Assembly (NCBI RefSeq): GCF_000718135.1
Contig: NZ_JOEM01000021.1
Span: 62,001-126,000, forward strand
Reading direction: 5' to 3'
DNA: 64,000 nt
Origin: Streptomyces cyaneofuscatus
Lineage (GTDB): Bacteria; Actinomycetota; Actinomycetes; Streptomycetales; Streptomycetaceae
The position numbers and the translations under genes are program-made. The notes beneath the pieces were generated by a model, which worked only from the letters and a program-made list of their open reading frames with translations, had not been told where the DNA came from and searched no databases. Positions 8,713-17,906 of the stretch are shown in pieces (position 1 is the stretch's first letter; the number at the start of each line of letters is the position of its first letter).

Positions 8713-8729
8713 GTTCTCCGGGTGAGAAC
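8713..8729. promoter_or_regulatory. Inverted repeat upstream of the oxidase gene
   Basis: GTTCTC (8713-8718) and GAGAAC (8724-8729) form a 6-bp dyad with a 5-base centre, about 80-95 bases upstream of the oxidase start. It could be an operator for the minus-strand run that leads to phzE. No cluster-specific regulator gene is visible in the window, so the protein that would bind is unknown. Confidence 0.35.
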
Positions 8730-8745
8730 GCACGCTCATATTGCA

Positions 8746-8765
8746 GCCGCCCCCGAAGGGGCGGC
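8746..8765 (-). terminator. Hairpin terminator after the FAD monooxygenase gene
   Basis: GCCGCCCC (8746-8753) pairs with GGGGCGGC (8758-8765). Read on the minus strand the loop is TTCG, a very stable tetraloop. It lies 55 bases downstream of the monooxygenase stop and upstream of the oxidase gene. The monooxygenase and the downstream genes are therefore probably separate transcription units. Confidence 0.6.
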
Positions 8766-8819
8766 CAACCTCGACCGGATACTTAGTCAAGTCGTCGAAA
8801 TCGACGGGGTGCCGCTCTC

Positions 8820-10316
8820 CTAAACCGTTCCGAACCAGCGCAGCAGCGCGGTTTCGAGGTCCCGCGCATCAGCAGTCCCGCCCTGAGCGCTCCACGCCGC
8901 GTAACCGTCCGGCCGCAGCAGCACCGCCTCCGCGGGAAGCTCCTCGCCCTCGGCGGCGGCGGAGACCACATCCACCCGCTCCGCCCACGGACGCGCCACC
9001 TCACGCAGATCCGGACGCCCCGCCGTGTCGAGCAGGAGGCCGCGCCCCGTGTGCAGCAGCGAGGCCAGGGGGACCGGGCCCCGCTCGGTCTTGAGGCGCA
9101 GGTCATGGACGAACCGGCCGGCCATCGGGTCGTCGGGCCGCCCCACGCCGTAGACGGTCCGGGTACCGCTCACCATCCCGGCGAGGTACGCGTTGACCTC
9201 CTTCATCCCCATGAGCTCGCCGAAGAGCTGCCTCAGCGCGTCGGCCGAGGGGTCCGGGTTCATCAGCGCCACCTGGGCCCGCACGTTGTACAGCACCTCG
9301 GCAGCGACCGGGTGCCGCTCGCTGTGATACGTGTCCAGCAGCCCTGCGGGCGCCCAGCCGTTCACCTCGGCGGCCAGCTTCCAGCCGAGGTTGACCGCGT
9401 CCTGCAGACCCGTGTTCAGCCCCTGGCCCCCGGCGGGGAAATGCACATGCGCGGCGTCCCCGGCCACCAGGATCCGGCCCCGGCGGTACTCCTCCGCCTG
9501 GAGCGCCGCATCGCTGAACCGCGTCAGCCACTTCGGGTCGGACATCGCCACGCGCTCGCCGGTGATCCGCTCCGCCTCCCCCCGCAACTCCTCCAGCGTG
9601 ACCGGGGAGTGCCGGTCGGGGTGCGGGCCGCGGAAGTCGTACGTCCCGATCCGGCTGCGCCCGTACGGGTTGACCCAGAAGATGGTCCAGCCGCGTTCCG
9701 TACGCTGCCAGCCGGCCGGTACCCGGTGCGGCTCCGCCAGCTCCACCTCGCCCATCAGGCAGGAGATCGTCGGCAGCGTCCCGGAGAACGGGATGCCCGC
9801 CTGTTTCCGTACGGTGCTGCGCACCCCGTCGCAGCCCACCACCCAGCCCGCGCGCAGCACCGACTCGCCGTCAACGCCGCGCACCGTCAGCCTGACCTCG
9901 TCGCCCGTGTCCTCGACGGCCGTGACGTCCTGGCCCCGCCGGATCTCCGCGCCGAGCTGCTGCGCGCGCCGGGCGAAGACGTTCTCCGCGTACGCCTGCG
10001 GGCTGCCCAGCATGGCGGGGAACTCCTCCACCACCGGGGCGAGGTCCAGGCCGAAGATGCCTCCGAAGTGGAAGGGCACCTGCCGGTGGGGGTGGGCCGA
10101 CGCCCGGTGCGGGCCGGGCTGGACGGCCTCCAGCAGGCCGCGCCGGTTCAGCGTCTGCGCGGTACGGGCGTGCAGGGTTCCGGCCTTCGACTCACCGGTC
10201 GGTGCGGGCAGCCGCTCCAGCACCGTGGTGCGTACCCCGTGCAGGGCCAGCTCCGCCGCGAGCAGCATGCCCACGGGGCCTCCGCCCACCACCGCGACAT
10301 CGGTGTCCCGGACCAT
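8820..10316 (-). CDS. Class A FAD-dependent aromatic monooxygenase (PHBH fold)
   Basis: A 498-residue flavoprotein hydroxylase. It has the Rossmann motif VVGGGPVG (residues 7-14), the DG motif VGCDGVRSTVRKQ and the GD motif GDAAHVHFPAGGQGLN. A C-terminal thioredoxin-like extension is typical of polyketide and rifampicin-type hydroxylases. These enzymes use NAD(P)H and O2 to hydroxylate an activated aromatic ring in the cytoplasm. In the tilivalline-type cluster a monooxygenase acts beside the 3-HAA genes, so ring hydroxylation of the aminobenzoate unit or of a later scaffold is plausible. The ATG at 10316 follows AAAGGGGAACG. The MFS gene lies 109 bp upstream in the same direction, so the two may be cotranscribed. 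Confidence 0.85.
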   Translation of the reverse strand: MVRDTDVAVVGGGPVGMLLAAELALHGVRTTVLERLPAPTGESKAGTLHARTAQTLNRRGLLEAVQPGPHRASAHPHRQVPFHFGGIFGLDLAPVVEEFPAMLGSPQAYAENVFARRAQQLGAEIRRGQDVTAVEDTGDEVRLTVRGVDGESVLRAGWVVGCDGVRSTVRKQAGIPFSGTLPTISCLMGEVELAEPHRVPAGWQRTERGWTIFWVNPYGRSRIGTYDFRGPHPDRHSPVTLEELRGEAERITGERVAMSDPKWLTRFSDAALQAEEYRRGRILVAGDAAHVHFPAGGQGLNTGLQDAVNLGWKLAAEVNGWAPAGLLDTYHSERHPVAAEVLYNVRAQVALMNPDPSADALRQLFGELMGMKEVNAYLAGMVSGTRTVYGVGRPDDPMAGRFVHDLRLKTERGPVPLASLLHTGRGLLLDTAGRPDLREVARPWAERVDVVSAAAEGEELPAEAVLLRPDGYAAWSAQGGTADARDLETALLRWFGTV

Positions 10317-10425
10317 CTTCGTTCCCCTTTCGACGGGCGTCGCTGACGCCGGACGCGCGTGGTGTGACGGACCGCCGGTCATCGGGACCGCGGGAGGTGC
10401 CGGCTGCTTCTTCCCCGGCGCCGGC

Positions 10426-11895
10426 TCACGCACGGTCGGCGGGAAGGTCGTGCCTGCTCTGCCCGCGCAGGAGCAGCACGGCCGCCAGTGCGGAGACCGC
10501 GAAGACGACGCCCGCGGTGGTGAAGGCGAAGGCGTAGCCCGATGCCTCCGCCGCGGTACGGGCGGTGGCCCCGCCGGTGAGGCCGGCGGTGTGCGAGGCG
10601 GCCAGTGAGGCCAGTACGGCGAGGCCGATCGTCGGTCCGGTCTCCAGCGCGGTGTTGACGACACCCCCGGCCAGACCCGACTGCTCCGGCGGTACGTCGT
10701 TGAGCATGGTGATGGTGGCGGCGGAGAAGACCAGGGCGATGCCGGCCGGCAGCAGCAGCAGTCCGGCGAGCACCGGGCCCGCGTACGGGCTGTGGTCGGT
10801 GAGGCGGCCGAGCAGCAGGAGACCGGCGGCGGCCAGCAGCAGCCCGGCGGCGATGACCGTCCGGGAGCCGAACCGGGCGACCAGGCGGCCGCCGAGCGGT
10901 CCGACGGCCAGCAGGACCACGGTGAACGGCAGGAACGCCGCCGATGTGCGCAGCGGGGAGAGGTCCGCCACCTGCTGGAAGTAGAGGGAGAGCAGGAAGA
11001 ACATGGTCGCCGTGCCGGCCGAGGCGATGAGCACCGCCCACAGCGCGGTCGCCCGGCGCCGCGACACGAGGAAGCCCGGGGGGAGCAGCGGGTCGGCGGC
11101 CCGCCGTTCGACGAGCGCGAAGGCGGCGAGCAGGACGACGCCGAGCACGCTCGGGACCGTCACGGCGGCCGAGGTCCAGGCGGTCTCGGCCGCGTGGACC
11201 AGGCCGTAACTGAGCAGGGAGAGCCCGGCCGTGGCCAGGACGGCGCCGAGGACGTCGACCTTGCCGCCGACCGGTGCGCCGGCGTCGCGGGGCAGCACCC
11301 GGGGCGCCAGCAGTACGGCGACCACCGCGACCAGGGTGGGGACGAGGAAGGTCCAGCGCCAGGAGAACCACACGATCGCGGCCCCGGAGACGAGCGTGCC
11401 GACCGCGGCGCCCAGGGGCGCGAGCGCACCCCAGATGCCCATGGCCCGGGCGCGGGCCCGCGGTGCCTGGTGGAGCGAGACGGCGAGTGCCATCGCGGCG
11501 GGGGCGGCGAAGGCGGCGCCGGCGCCCTGGACGAGGCGGGCCGTCAGCAGGGTCGTCACGTCCGGGGCGAAACCGCCGACGGCGGAGGCCAGGCCGAACA
11601 GCGCGGTGCCGGCGACGAAGACGCGGCGGCGTCCGTACAGGTCGGCGATGCGGCCGCCGAGGAGCAGCAGACCGCCGAAGGACAGCCCGTAGGCCGCGCT
11701 GATCAGCGTCAGCTGGGCGACGGAGAGGCCCAGTTCGGTCCTGATCGTGGGCAGGGCCACCGACAGCATGGTGATCGCCAGCACCAGGACCACCTGGACG
11801 GCGGCCAGCAGCACGAACGCCTCTTGCGAACGGCCCGGTGAGGGAGGCGGGGCAACCGTGCTGGTGGCGGAGAGGGAATCGTCTGCGACAGGCAT
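10426..11895 (-). CDS. MFS drug exporter, DHA2 (14-TM) family
   Basis: A 489-residue membrane transporter of the EmrB/QacA type. The first helix follows a polar 25-residue leader. Motif A (GGRIADLYGRRR) lies between TM2 and TM3, and the antiporter motif C region (GALAPLGAAVGTLVSG) is in TM5. About 14 hydrophobic segments can be counted. Proton-driven export of the cluster product, and self-protection, are the likely roles given its place at the cluster edge. The substrate is not visible in the sequence. Confidence 0.85.
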   Translation of the reverse strand: MPVADDSLSATSTVAPPPSPGRSQEAFVLLAAVQVVLVLAITMLSVALPTIRTELGLSVAQLTLISAAYGLSFGGLLLLGGRIADLYGRRRVFVAGTALFGLASAVGGFAPDVTTLLTARLVQGAGAAFAAPAAMALAVSLHQAPRARARAMGIWGALAPLGAAVGTLVSGAAIVWFSWRWTFLVPTLVAVVAVLLAPRVLPRDAGAPVGGKVDVLGAVLATAGLSLLSYGLVHAAETAWTSAAVTVPSVLGVVLLAAFALVERRAADPLLPPGFLVSRRRATALWAVLIASAGTATMFFLLSLYFQQVADLSPLRTSAAFLPFTVVLLAVGPLGGRLVARFGSRTVIAAGLLLAAAGLLLLGRLTDHSPYAGPVLAGLLLLPAGIALVFSAATITMLNDVPPEQSGLAGGVVNTALETGPTIGLAVLASLAASHTAGLTGGATARTAAEASGYAFAFTTAGVVFAVSALAAVLLLRGQSRHDLPADRA

Positions 11896-11954
11896 CGAAC
11901 GCCTTGCTCTGAGGGGGCGGTGTGGTTACCGGCCCGTCGGTCGGGTGGACACGG

Positions 11955-11990
11955 CCGTCCCGGCCCGCCAGGAACGGCGGGCCGGGACGG
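11955..11990 (-). terminator. Strong hairpin terminator downstream of the SDR gene
   Basis: CCGTCCCGGCCCGCC (11955-11969) and GGCGGGCCGGGACGG (11976-11990) are perfect 15-bp arms around the loop AGGAAC. It lies between the stop of the SDR gene (12064) and the start of the MFS gene (11895). It should isolate the SDR transcript from the biosynthetic cluster. Confidence 0.75.
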
Positions 11991-12063
11991 TGTACGGCGT
12001 CGAGGCGGCCACGGGACGGAGCCGGCCTCAGCTGCGGAGCAGGGGCGGGCGGAGCCGTACGGC

Positions 12064-12825
12064 TCAGGCGCTGGCCCCGCCGTCGGTCACCAGGTCGTGG
12101 CCGACGACGAAGCTGGACTCGTCCGAGGCCAGCCAGAGCACGGAGGCGACGATCTCGTCGGTCTCGGCGATGCGGCCGAGCGGGATGGTGCCGTTCAGCC
12201 GGGCCGCGCGGTCGGCCTCGCTCTCGCCGGGCATGAAGGTCATCGGGGTGTTGGAGGCGCCGGGGCTGACCGCGTTGATGCGGATGCCGTCCTTGATGTG
12301 GTCGAGCGCGGCGGCCCGGGTGAGGGTCGACACGGCGGCCTTGGAGGCCGCGTACGCGCCGGTGCCGGGGTAGCGCAGGTGGTAGCCGATGTTGGAGGCG
12401 GCGTTCACGATGACGCCGCCGCCGTGCTCGCGCATGTGCTGGATCTCGTACTTCATGGACAGCATGACGCCGGTGAGGTTGACGGCGAGCTGGGTGTGCC
12501 ACTGCTTCTCGTCGATGTCGCCGGCGGGGCCGAGCGCGGCGAAGATGCCGGCGTTGTTGTGGGCGATGTGCAGGCCGCCGTGGCGGGCGACCGTGGCGTC
12601 GACCGCCGCGCGCACGGAGTCGGCGTCGGTCACGTCGACCGTGACGGCGCTCGCGGTGCCACCCTCCTGCTCGATCAGCTTGACGGTGTGCGCGGCGTTC
12701 TCGGCGTTGAGGTCGGCGACGACGACCGTGGCGCCGCGCTCGGCGAAGGCACGGGCGCTGCGGCGGCCGATGCCGGAGCCGGCTCCGGTGACGAGCGCGA
12801 CCTTGCCGTGGAACGTTGCGGACAT
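12064..12825 (-). CDS. Short-chain dehydrogenase/reductase (SDR), classical type
   Basis: A 253-residue NAD(P)-dependent oxidoreductase with TGAGSGIG (13-20), NNAG (90-93), Ser144, and the YAASK catalytic pair Tyr158/Lys162. Asp38-Leu-Asn after the second strand suggests a preference for NAD(H). Substrate unknown. The ATG at 12825 follows CAGGAGA. It is transcribed divergently from a TetR gene 133 bp away, the classic arrangement of a repressor and its target, and is cut off from the upstream cluster by a hairpin. It is therefore probably an independent stress or detoxification reductase. Confidence 0.85.
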   Translation of the reverse strand: MSATFHGKVALVTGAGSGIGRRSARAFAERGATVVVADLNAENAAHTVKLIEQEGGTASAVTVDVTDADSVRAAVDATVARHGGLHIAHNNAGIFAALGPAGDIDEKQWHTQLAVNLTGVMLSMKYEIQHMREHGGGVIVNAASNIGYHLRYPGTGAYAASKAAVSTLTRAAALDHIKDGIRINAVSPGASNTPMTFMPGESEADRAARLNGTIPLGRIAETDEIVASVLWLASDESSFVVGHDLVTDGGASA

Positions 12826-12958
12826 GCGAAGTCTCCTGACGCAAAAGGGGAGGGCGGAGCACCGATGTTTCTGTGCCGCCTGACACATAAATAATGCACG
12901 GGCCTCTTCGGCAGGTCAAGGGATATATTTGATGCACGACACAGAAAGGTGGCCGGGC
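12826..12958. promoter_or_regulatory. Divergent SDR/TetR intergenic region with repeated motifs
   Basis: This AT-richer 133-bp stretch holds both promoters. TTTCTGTG at the left and CACAGAAA at the right end form distant inverted arms. The segment ATAATGCACG recurs as TTGATGCACG about 40 bp later. An AT-rich hexamer region (GATATATTT) may be part of the TetR gene promoter. Binding of the TetR protein here is an inference from the layout. Confidence 0.4.
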
Positions 12959-13615
12959 ATGGCAGGCAGAGGCAGACCACGCGCCTTCGACCGCGACGAA
13001 GCACTGCGCAAGGCGCTCGGGGTGTTCTGGGAACGCGGCTACCAGGCCACCTCGATGAGCGATCTGACCGCCGCCATGGGCATCAACTCGCCCAGCATCT
13101 ACGCGGCCTACGGATCCAAGGAGAAGCTGTTCAAGGAGGCCGTCACCCTCTACACGGCGACCGAGGGCCGGTACACCCGCCGCGCCCTCGACGAGCAGTC
13201 CACCGCCCGCGAGGCCGTGACCGTGATGCTCCAGGAGAACGCCGCCGCCTACGCCGACCCGGCCACCCCGGCGGGCTGCCTCACGGTGCTCGCCGCCCCC
13301 ATACCCGTACGGGAGAACTCCTCGGTCGCCGTGCACCTCGCCCGGATGCGCGCGGAGGTCCGGGACCTGATCCGTCAGCGGGTGGACCGGGGCATCAAGG
13401 ACGGTGACGTACGGCCCGACGCGGACGCACCGGCCATCGCGCTGTTCTACAGCGCCGTGCTCAACGGTCTGTCCATCCAGTCCCGCGACGGCGTCGCCCT
13501 GCCCGGACTCCAGCAGACGGTGGCCGGCGCGATGGCCGCCTGGGACGCCCTGGCCGCTCCCTCCGCCTCCGTCGCAGAGCCCACCGGAGGGACCTTCGGC
13601 GAACCGGAGGGGTGA
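12959..13615 (+). CDS. TetR/AcrR family transcriptional regulator
   Basis: A 218-residue repressor. The N-terminal HTH domain (residues about 5-55) has the TetR pattern ALGVFWERGYQATSMSDLTAAMGINSPSIYAAYGSKEKLF. The rest is a helical ligand-binding domain that includes TPAGCLTVLAA. I chose the ATG at 12959 because AAAGGTGG precedes it at good spacing; an ATG at 12929 is also open. The divergent SDR gene is the most likely target. The M55 peptidase gene begins 52 bp downstream in the same direction, so readthrough into the peptidase run is possible. Confidence 0.88.
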   Translation: MAGRGRPRAFDRDEALRKALGVFWERGYQATSMSDLTAAMGINSPSIYAAYGSKEKLFKEAVTLYTATEGRYTRRALDEQSTAREAVTVMLQENAAAYADPATPAGCLTVLAAPIPVRENSSVAVHLARMRAEVRDLIRQRVDRGIKDGDVRPDADAPAIALFYSAVLNGLSIQSRDGVALPGLQQTVAGAMAAWDALAAPSASVAEPTGGTFGEPEG

Positions 13616-13667
13616 CAAGGGCACCCGCTCTCGCCCGGCGCGCCGCCGGGGCGTACGGTGTGGCGGC

Positions 13668-14501
13668 ATGAAGATCCTCATCAGCGCCGACATGGAGGGC
13701 GCCACCGGAGTGACCTGGCCGGCCGACGTGCTGCCGGGCACCCCGCAGTGGGAGCGCTGCCGGCCGATGTTCACCTCCGACGTGAACGCGGCCGCCCTCG
13801 GCTTCCACGACGGCGGCGCCGACGAGGTCCTCATCAACGAGGCCCACTGGTCGATGCGGAACCTGCTCCTGGAGCAGCTGGACGACCGCGTCCAGATGCT
13901 CACCGGCCGGCACAAGTCGCTCTCCATGGTGGAGGGCATCCAGCACGGGGACGTGGACGCGGTCGCCTTCGTCGGCTACCACACGGGAGCCGGTACGGAA
14001 GGGGTCCTCGCCCACACCTACCTCGCCAACTCCATCACCGGCGTCTGGCTCAACGGGGCCCGCGCGAGCGAGGGACTGCTCAACGCGCACGTCGCCGCCG
14101 AGTACGGCGTCCCCGTCGTCCTGGTCACCGGCGACGACCTCACCTGCGTGGACGCCGAGGGCTACGCCCCCGAGGCCCGCAAGGTCGCCGTCAAGGACTA
14201 CGTATCGCGGTACGCGGCGGTGTGCCGCACCCCCGCCCGTACGGCGGCGGACATCCGCACCGCCGCGCGGGAGGCCACCGCGCTCGCCGGCCGTCAGGCC
14301 CCCGTCACCGGCGGGACGTACACCGTGGAGCTGGAGTTCGACGCCGAGCATCTGGCGGCCGCGGCGACCGTGGTGCCCGGCGTGGCGCCGAGCGGTGAGA
14401 GGCGCGTCGCCTACACCAGCGCGACGATGTACGAAGGTATTCGCACGTTCAAGGCGGTGACGACGATCGTGTCGGCCGCTGTGGAGGAACAATATGGCTG
14501 A
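13668..14501 (+). CDS. M55 family D-aminopeptidase (DppA-like)
   Basis: A 277-residue zinc D-aminopeptidase that releases N-terminal D-residues such as D-Ala from D-Ala-D-Ala. The metal and catalytic residues known from Bacillus subtilis DppA can be placed: D8 and E10 (SADMEGATG), H60 (NEAHWSM), H105 (GYHTGAG), the catalytic H116 (VLAHTY) and E135. It is cytoplasmic, with no signal. Its last 8 bases overlap the following M20 gene, so the two are translationally coupled. The role is probably recycling of D-amino-acid peptides from the cell wall. Confidence 0.9.
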   Translation: MKILISADMEGATGVTWPADVLPGTPQWERCRPMFTSDVNAAALGFHDGGADEVLINEAHWSMRNLLLEQLDDRVQMLTGRHKSLSMVEGIQHGDVDAVAFVGYHTGAGTEGVLAHTYLANSITGVWLNGARASEGLLNAHVAAEYGVPVVLVTGDDLTCVDAEGYAPEARKVAVKDYVSRYAAVCRTPARTAADIRTAAREATALAGRQAPVTGGTYTVELEFDAEHLAAAATVVPGVAPSGERRVAYTSATMYEGIRTFKAVTTIVSAAVEEQYG

Positions 14502-15837
14502 CGCCCCCGGCCCGCTCGGCCCCGTGGACGAGCAGGCCCTCGACGAAGTGGTCACGTTCACGTCCGAACTGATCCGGATCGACACCACCAACCGGGGCGG
14601 CGGCGACTGCCGGGAGCGCCCGGCCGCCGAGTACACCGCCGAGCGGCTGGCCGCGGCCGGTCTCGAACCGGTGATGCTGGAGCGCACCCCCGGCCGGACC
14701 AACGTGGTCGCCCGGATCCCCGGCACCGACCCGTCCGCCGACGCGCTGCTCGTCCACGGTCACCTGGACGTGGTGCCCGCCGAGCCCGCCGACTGGACCG
14801 TGCACCCCTTCTCGGGCGAGGTCCGGGACGGGGTGGTGTGGGGGCGCGGGGCCGTCGACATGAAGAACATGGACGCGATGATCCTCGCCGTCGTACGGGG
14901 CTGGGCCCGCGAAGGGTTCCGGCCCCCGCGCGACATCGTCATCGCCTACACCGCCGACGAGGAGGACAGCGCCGTCGACGGCTCCGGCTTCCTCGCCGAC
15001 CGGCACCCGGAGCTCTTCGAGGGGTGTACGGAAGGGATCAGCGAGTCCGGGGCGTTCACCTTCCACGCCGGGCAGGGCCTGTCGCTCTACCCGATCGCGG
15101 CGGGCGAGCGCGGCACCGGCTGGCTGAAGCTGACCGCCGAGGGCCGGGCCGGACACGGCTCCAAGGTCAACCGGGAGAACGCGGTGACCGCCGTCGCCGC
15201 CGCCGTCGCCCGGATCGGCGAGCACGAGTGGCCCGTCCGCCTCACCCCGACCGTCCACGCCGCCATCACCGAGATCGCAGCTCTGCACGGCATCTCCGTC
15301 GACCTGGACGACCCCGGCTTCGACGTCCCGCAGCTCCTCGCCAAGCTCGGCCCGGCCGCCACGCTCGTCCAGAACACCATCCGCAACAGCAGCAACCCGA
15401 CGATGCTGGGCGCCGGTTACAAGGTCAACGTCATCCCGGGCCACGCCACCGCCTTCATCGACGGACGCTTCGTCCCCGGCGGCGAGGACGAGTTCCACGA
15501 GACCCTGGACCGCCTCACCGGCCCTCTCGTCTCCTGGGAGTTCTACCACCGCGAGCAGTCCCTCCAGGCCCCGGTCGACTCACCCACGTACGCCAAACTC
15601 CGCGCCGCCGTCGAGACGTTCGACCCGGGCGCGCACACCGTCCCGTACTGCATGTCGGGCGGCACCGACGCCAAGCAGTTCGCCAAGCTCGGCATCACCG
15701 GCTACGGCTTCTCGCCGCTCAAGCTGCCCCCGGGCTTCGACTACCAGGCGCTCTTCCACGGCGTCGACGAGCGCGTCCCCGTCGACGCCCTCCACTTCGG
15801 CGTCCGCGTCCTCGACCACTACCTGCGCACCGCCTGA
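14494..15837 (+). CDS. M20 family metallopeptidase
   Basis: A 447-residue M20 (ArgE/DapE/carboxypeptidase G2-like) peptidase with a di-zinc site: H90 and D92 (VHGHLDVVPA), D122 (GRGAVDMKN), and the acidic pair E156/E157 (TADEED). A dimerisation domain (GRAGHGSK and following) interrupts the catalytic domain. It removes acyl or C-terminal residues from small peptides in the cytoplasm. Its ATG overlaps the M55 gene by 8 bp. Peptide specificity is not readable from the sequence. Confidence 0.9.
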   Translation: MADAPGPLGPVDEQALDEVVTFTSELIRIDTTNRGGGDCRERPAAEYTAERLAAAGLEPVMLERTPGRTNVVARIPGTDPSADALLVHGHLDVVPAEPADWTVHPFSGEVRDGVVWGRGAVDMKNMDAMILAVVRGWAREGFRPPRDIVIAYTADEEDSAVDGSGFLADRHPELFEGCTEGISESGAFTFHAGQGLSLYPIAAGERGTGWLKLTAEGRAGHGSKVNRENAVTAVAAAVARIGEHEWPVRLTPTVHAAITEIAALHGISVDLDDPGFDVPQLLAKLGPAATLVQNTIRNSSNPTMLGAGYKVNVIPGHATAFIDGRFVPGGEDEFHETLDRLTGPLVSWEFYHREQSLQAPVDSPTYAKLRAAVETFDPGAHTVPYCMSGGTDAKQFAKLGITGYGFSPLKLPPGFDYQALFHGVDERVPVDALHFGVRVLDHYLRTA

Positions 15838-15890
15838 CCAGCAGTGTCCTGACCCGTAACGTTCGACCGGACCCTGGGGGGACCTCCACC

Positions 15891-17906
15891 GTGAACACCG
15901 TGCCCGAAGCCCCGTACGGCTCCTGGCCGTCGCCGATCGACGCGGCCCTCGCCGCCTCGCACGACGGCCGCCCCGACCACCTCTCCACCGTCGGCGACGA
16001 GGTGTGGTGGACCGAGCCGCGCCCGGCCGAGGGCGGCCGCCGCGCCCTGGTGCGCCGCCGCCCGGACGGCACCACGGAGCCCGTGCTGCCCGCCCCGTGG
16101 AACCCGCGCAGCCGGGTGATCGAGTACGGCGGACAGCCCTGGGCCGGTGCGGTGCGCGAGGAGGGCGGGCCGCTCGTCGTCTTCGTCCACTTCCCGGACC
16201 AGCGGCTGTACGCCTACGCCCCCGACGGGCCGGACGCGCCCCGGCCGCTCACCCCGCTCTCGGACGTCGGCGGCGGGCTGCGCTGGGTGGACCCGCAGGT
16301 CCACCTGGACCGGGGCGAGCAGGGCGAAGTGTGGTGCGTGCTGGAGGAGTTCACCGGACCCGGGCCCACCGACGTACGCCGGGTGATCGCCGCCGTACCG
16401 CTGGACGGCTCCGCCGCCGAGGACCGCTCCGCCGTACGGGAACTCTCCGACGGCAGCCACCGGTTCGTCACCGGCCCCCGTGTCTCGCACGACGGGCGGC
16501 GGGCCGCCTGGATCGCCTGGGACCACCCCCGGATGCCGTGGGACGGCACGGTGGTGATGCTGGCGGAGATCACCGAGGCCGGTGAATTCACCGGTGTACG
16601 GCCCCTGGTGGGCGATGTCGACGAGTCGGTGTGCCAGATCGAGTGGGACCGCGACGGCAGCCTCCTGTTCGTCTCCGACCTCGCCGGCTGGTGGGAGCTC
16701 CAGCGCATCCGCCCCGACGCCGTCGCCGGGGGAGCGGTGCCCAGCAGCCGGCTTCTGCCGCCCCGGGGCGAGGAGTTCGGCGGGCCGCTGTGGAAGATCG
16801 GGCTGCGGTGGTTCCACCCGCTGGAGAACGGGCTCGTCGCCGTCCTGCACGGGCGGGGCTCCCAGCGGCTCGGCATCCTCGACCCGGAGACCGGCGAACT
16901 CGCCGACGTCCCCGGGCACTGGACCACCTGGGCCGACACCCTCGCCGTGCACGGCAGCCGGGTCGTCGGCGTCGCGGCGAGCCCCCGCACCGGCTACGAG
17001 GTCGTGGAGCTGGACACGGCGACCGGACGCACCCGCGTCATCGGATCGGCCCACCACGACGCCGTCGACCCGGCCTACCTCCCCGCACCCCAGGACCGGA
17101 CGTTCACGGGCCCCGACGGCCGCGAGATCCACGCCCACATCTACCCGCCGCACAGCCCCGAACGCACCGGGCCCGAGGGCGAACTGCCCCCGTACCTCGT
17201 CACGGCGCACGGCGGGCCCACCGGCCACGCACCGCTCGTCCTCGACCTGGAGCTCGCCTACTTCACCTCACGCGGCATCGGGGTCGCCGTCGTCAACTAC
17301 GGCGGCTCCACCGGCTACGGCCGCCGCTACCGCGAACGGCTCCGCGAACAGTGGGGAGTCGTCGACGTCGCGGACTGCGCGGCCGTCGCCGACGCCCTGG
17401 TCGCCGAGGGCGCGGCCGACCCCCGCCGGCTCGCGGTCCGGGGCGGCAGCGCGGGCGGCTGGACCACTGCGGCCTCGCTCGTCTCCACCGACCGCTACGC
17501 CTGCGGCACGATCCTCTACCCGGTCCTGGACCTGGAGGGCTGGTCGACGGAGGGAACGCACGACTTCGAGTCGCAGTATCTGGAGTCCCTGATCGGACCC
17601 GCCGCCGAGGTGCCCGAGCGCTACCGCGAACGCGCGCCGATCAACGGCACCGACCGGCTCACCGCGCCGTTCCTGCTGCTCCAGGGGCTGGACGACCAGG
17701 TCTGCCCTCCCGCCCAGTCCGAACGGTTCCTGGCGGCCGTCGCGGGGCGGGGCGTGCCGCACGCGTACATCTCCTTCGAGGGGGAGGGGCACGGGTTCCG
17801 GCGGGCGGAGACCCTGATCCGGGCGCTGGAGGCCGAACTCTCCCTCTACGTACAGACATTCGGTATCGACCGGAGCGATGTGGAGCCGCTGGAGCTGAAG
17901 AAGTGA
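15891..17906 (+). CDS. S9 family prolyl-oligopeptidase-type peptidase
   Basis: A 671-residue two-domain serine peptidase. Residues about 20-400 form a beta-propeller that limits access to short peptides. The C-terminal alpha/beta-hydrolase domain has the nucleophile S520 in GGSAGG, an aspartate near 602 (GLDDQV) and H634 (GEGHGF). It resembles dipeptidyl-peptidase/acylaminoacyl-peptidase members of S9C. No signal peptide is present. The start is GTG at 15891 after GGGGGGACC; another GTG lies nine bases on. Its stop overlaps the next gene (GTGA). Confidence 0.9.
   Translation: MNTVPEAPYGSWPSPIDAALAASHDGRPDHLSTVGDEVWWTEPRPAEGGRRALVRRRPDGTTEPVLPAPWNPRSRVIEYGGQPWAGAVREEGGPLVVFVHFPDQRLYAYAPDGPDAPRPLTPLSDVGGGLRWVDPQVHLDRGEQGEVWCVLEEFTGPGPTDVRRVIAAVPLDGSAAEDRSAVRELSDGSHRFVTGPRVSHDGRRAAWIAWDHPRMPWDGTVVMLAEITEAGEFTGVRPLVGDVDESVCQIEWDRDGSLLFVSDLAGWWELQRIRPDAVAGGAVPSSRLLPPRGEEFGGPLWKIGLRWFHPLENGLVAVLHGRGSQRLGILDPETGELADVPGHWTTWADTLAVHGSRVVGVAASPRTGYEVVELDTATGRTRVIGSAHHDAVDPAYLPAPQDRTFTGPDGREIHAHIYPPHSPERTGPEGELPPYLVTAHGGPTGHAPLVLDLELAYFTSRGIGVAVVNYGGSTGYGRRYRERLREQWGVVDVADCAAVADALVAEGAADPRRLAVRGGSAGGWTTAASLVSTDRYACGTILYPVLDLEGWSTEGTHDFESQYLESLIGPAAEVPERYRERAPINGTDRLTAPFLLLQGLDDQVCPPAQSERFLAAVAGRGVPHAYISFEGEGHGFRRAETLIRALEAELSLYVQTFGIDRSDVEPLELKK

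Noticed and set aside
10379-13939. Open frame of almost 1190 codons on the minus strand
   Set aside because: It runs across MFS, SDR and TetR genes and the 15-bp hairpin in a shadow frame. Its translation is Arg/Gly/Pro-rich and matches no family.
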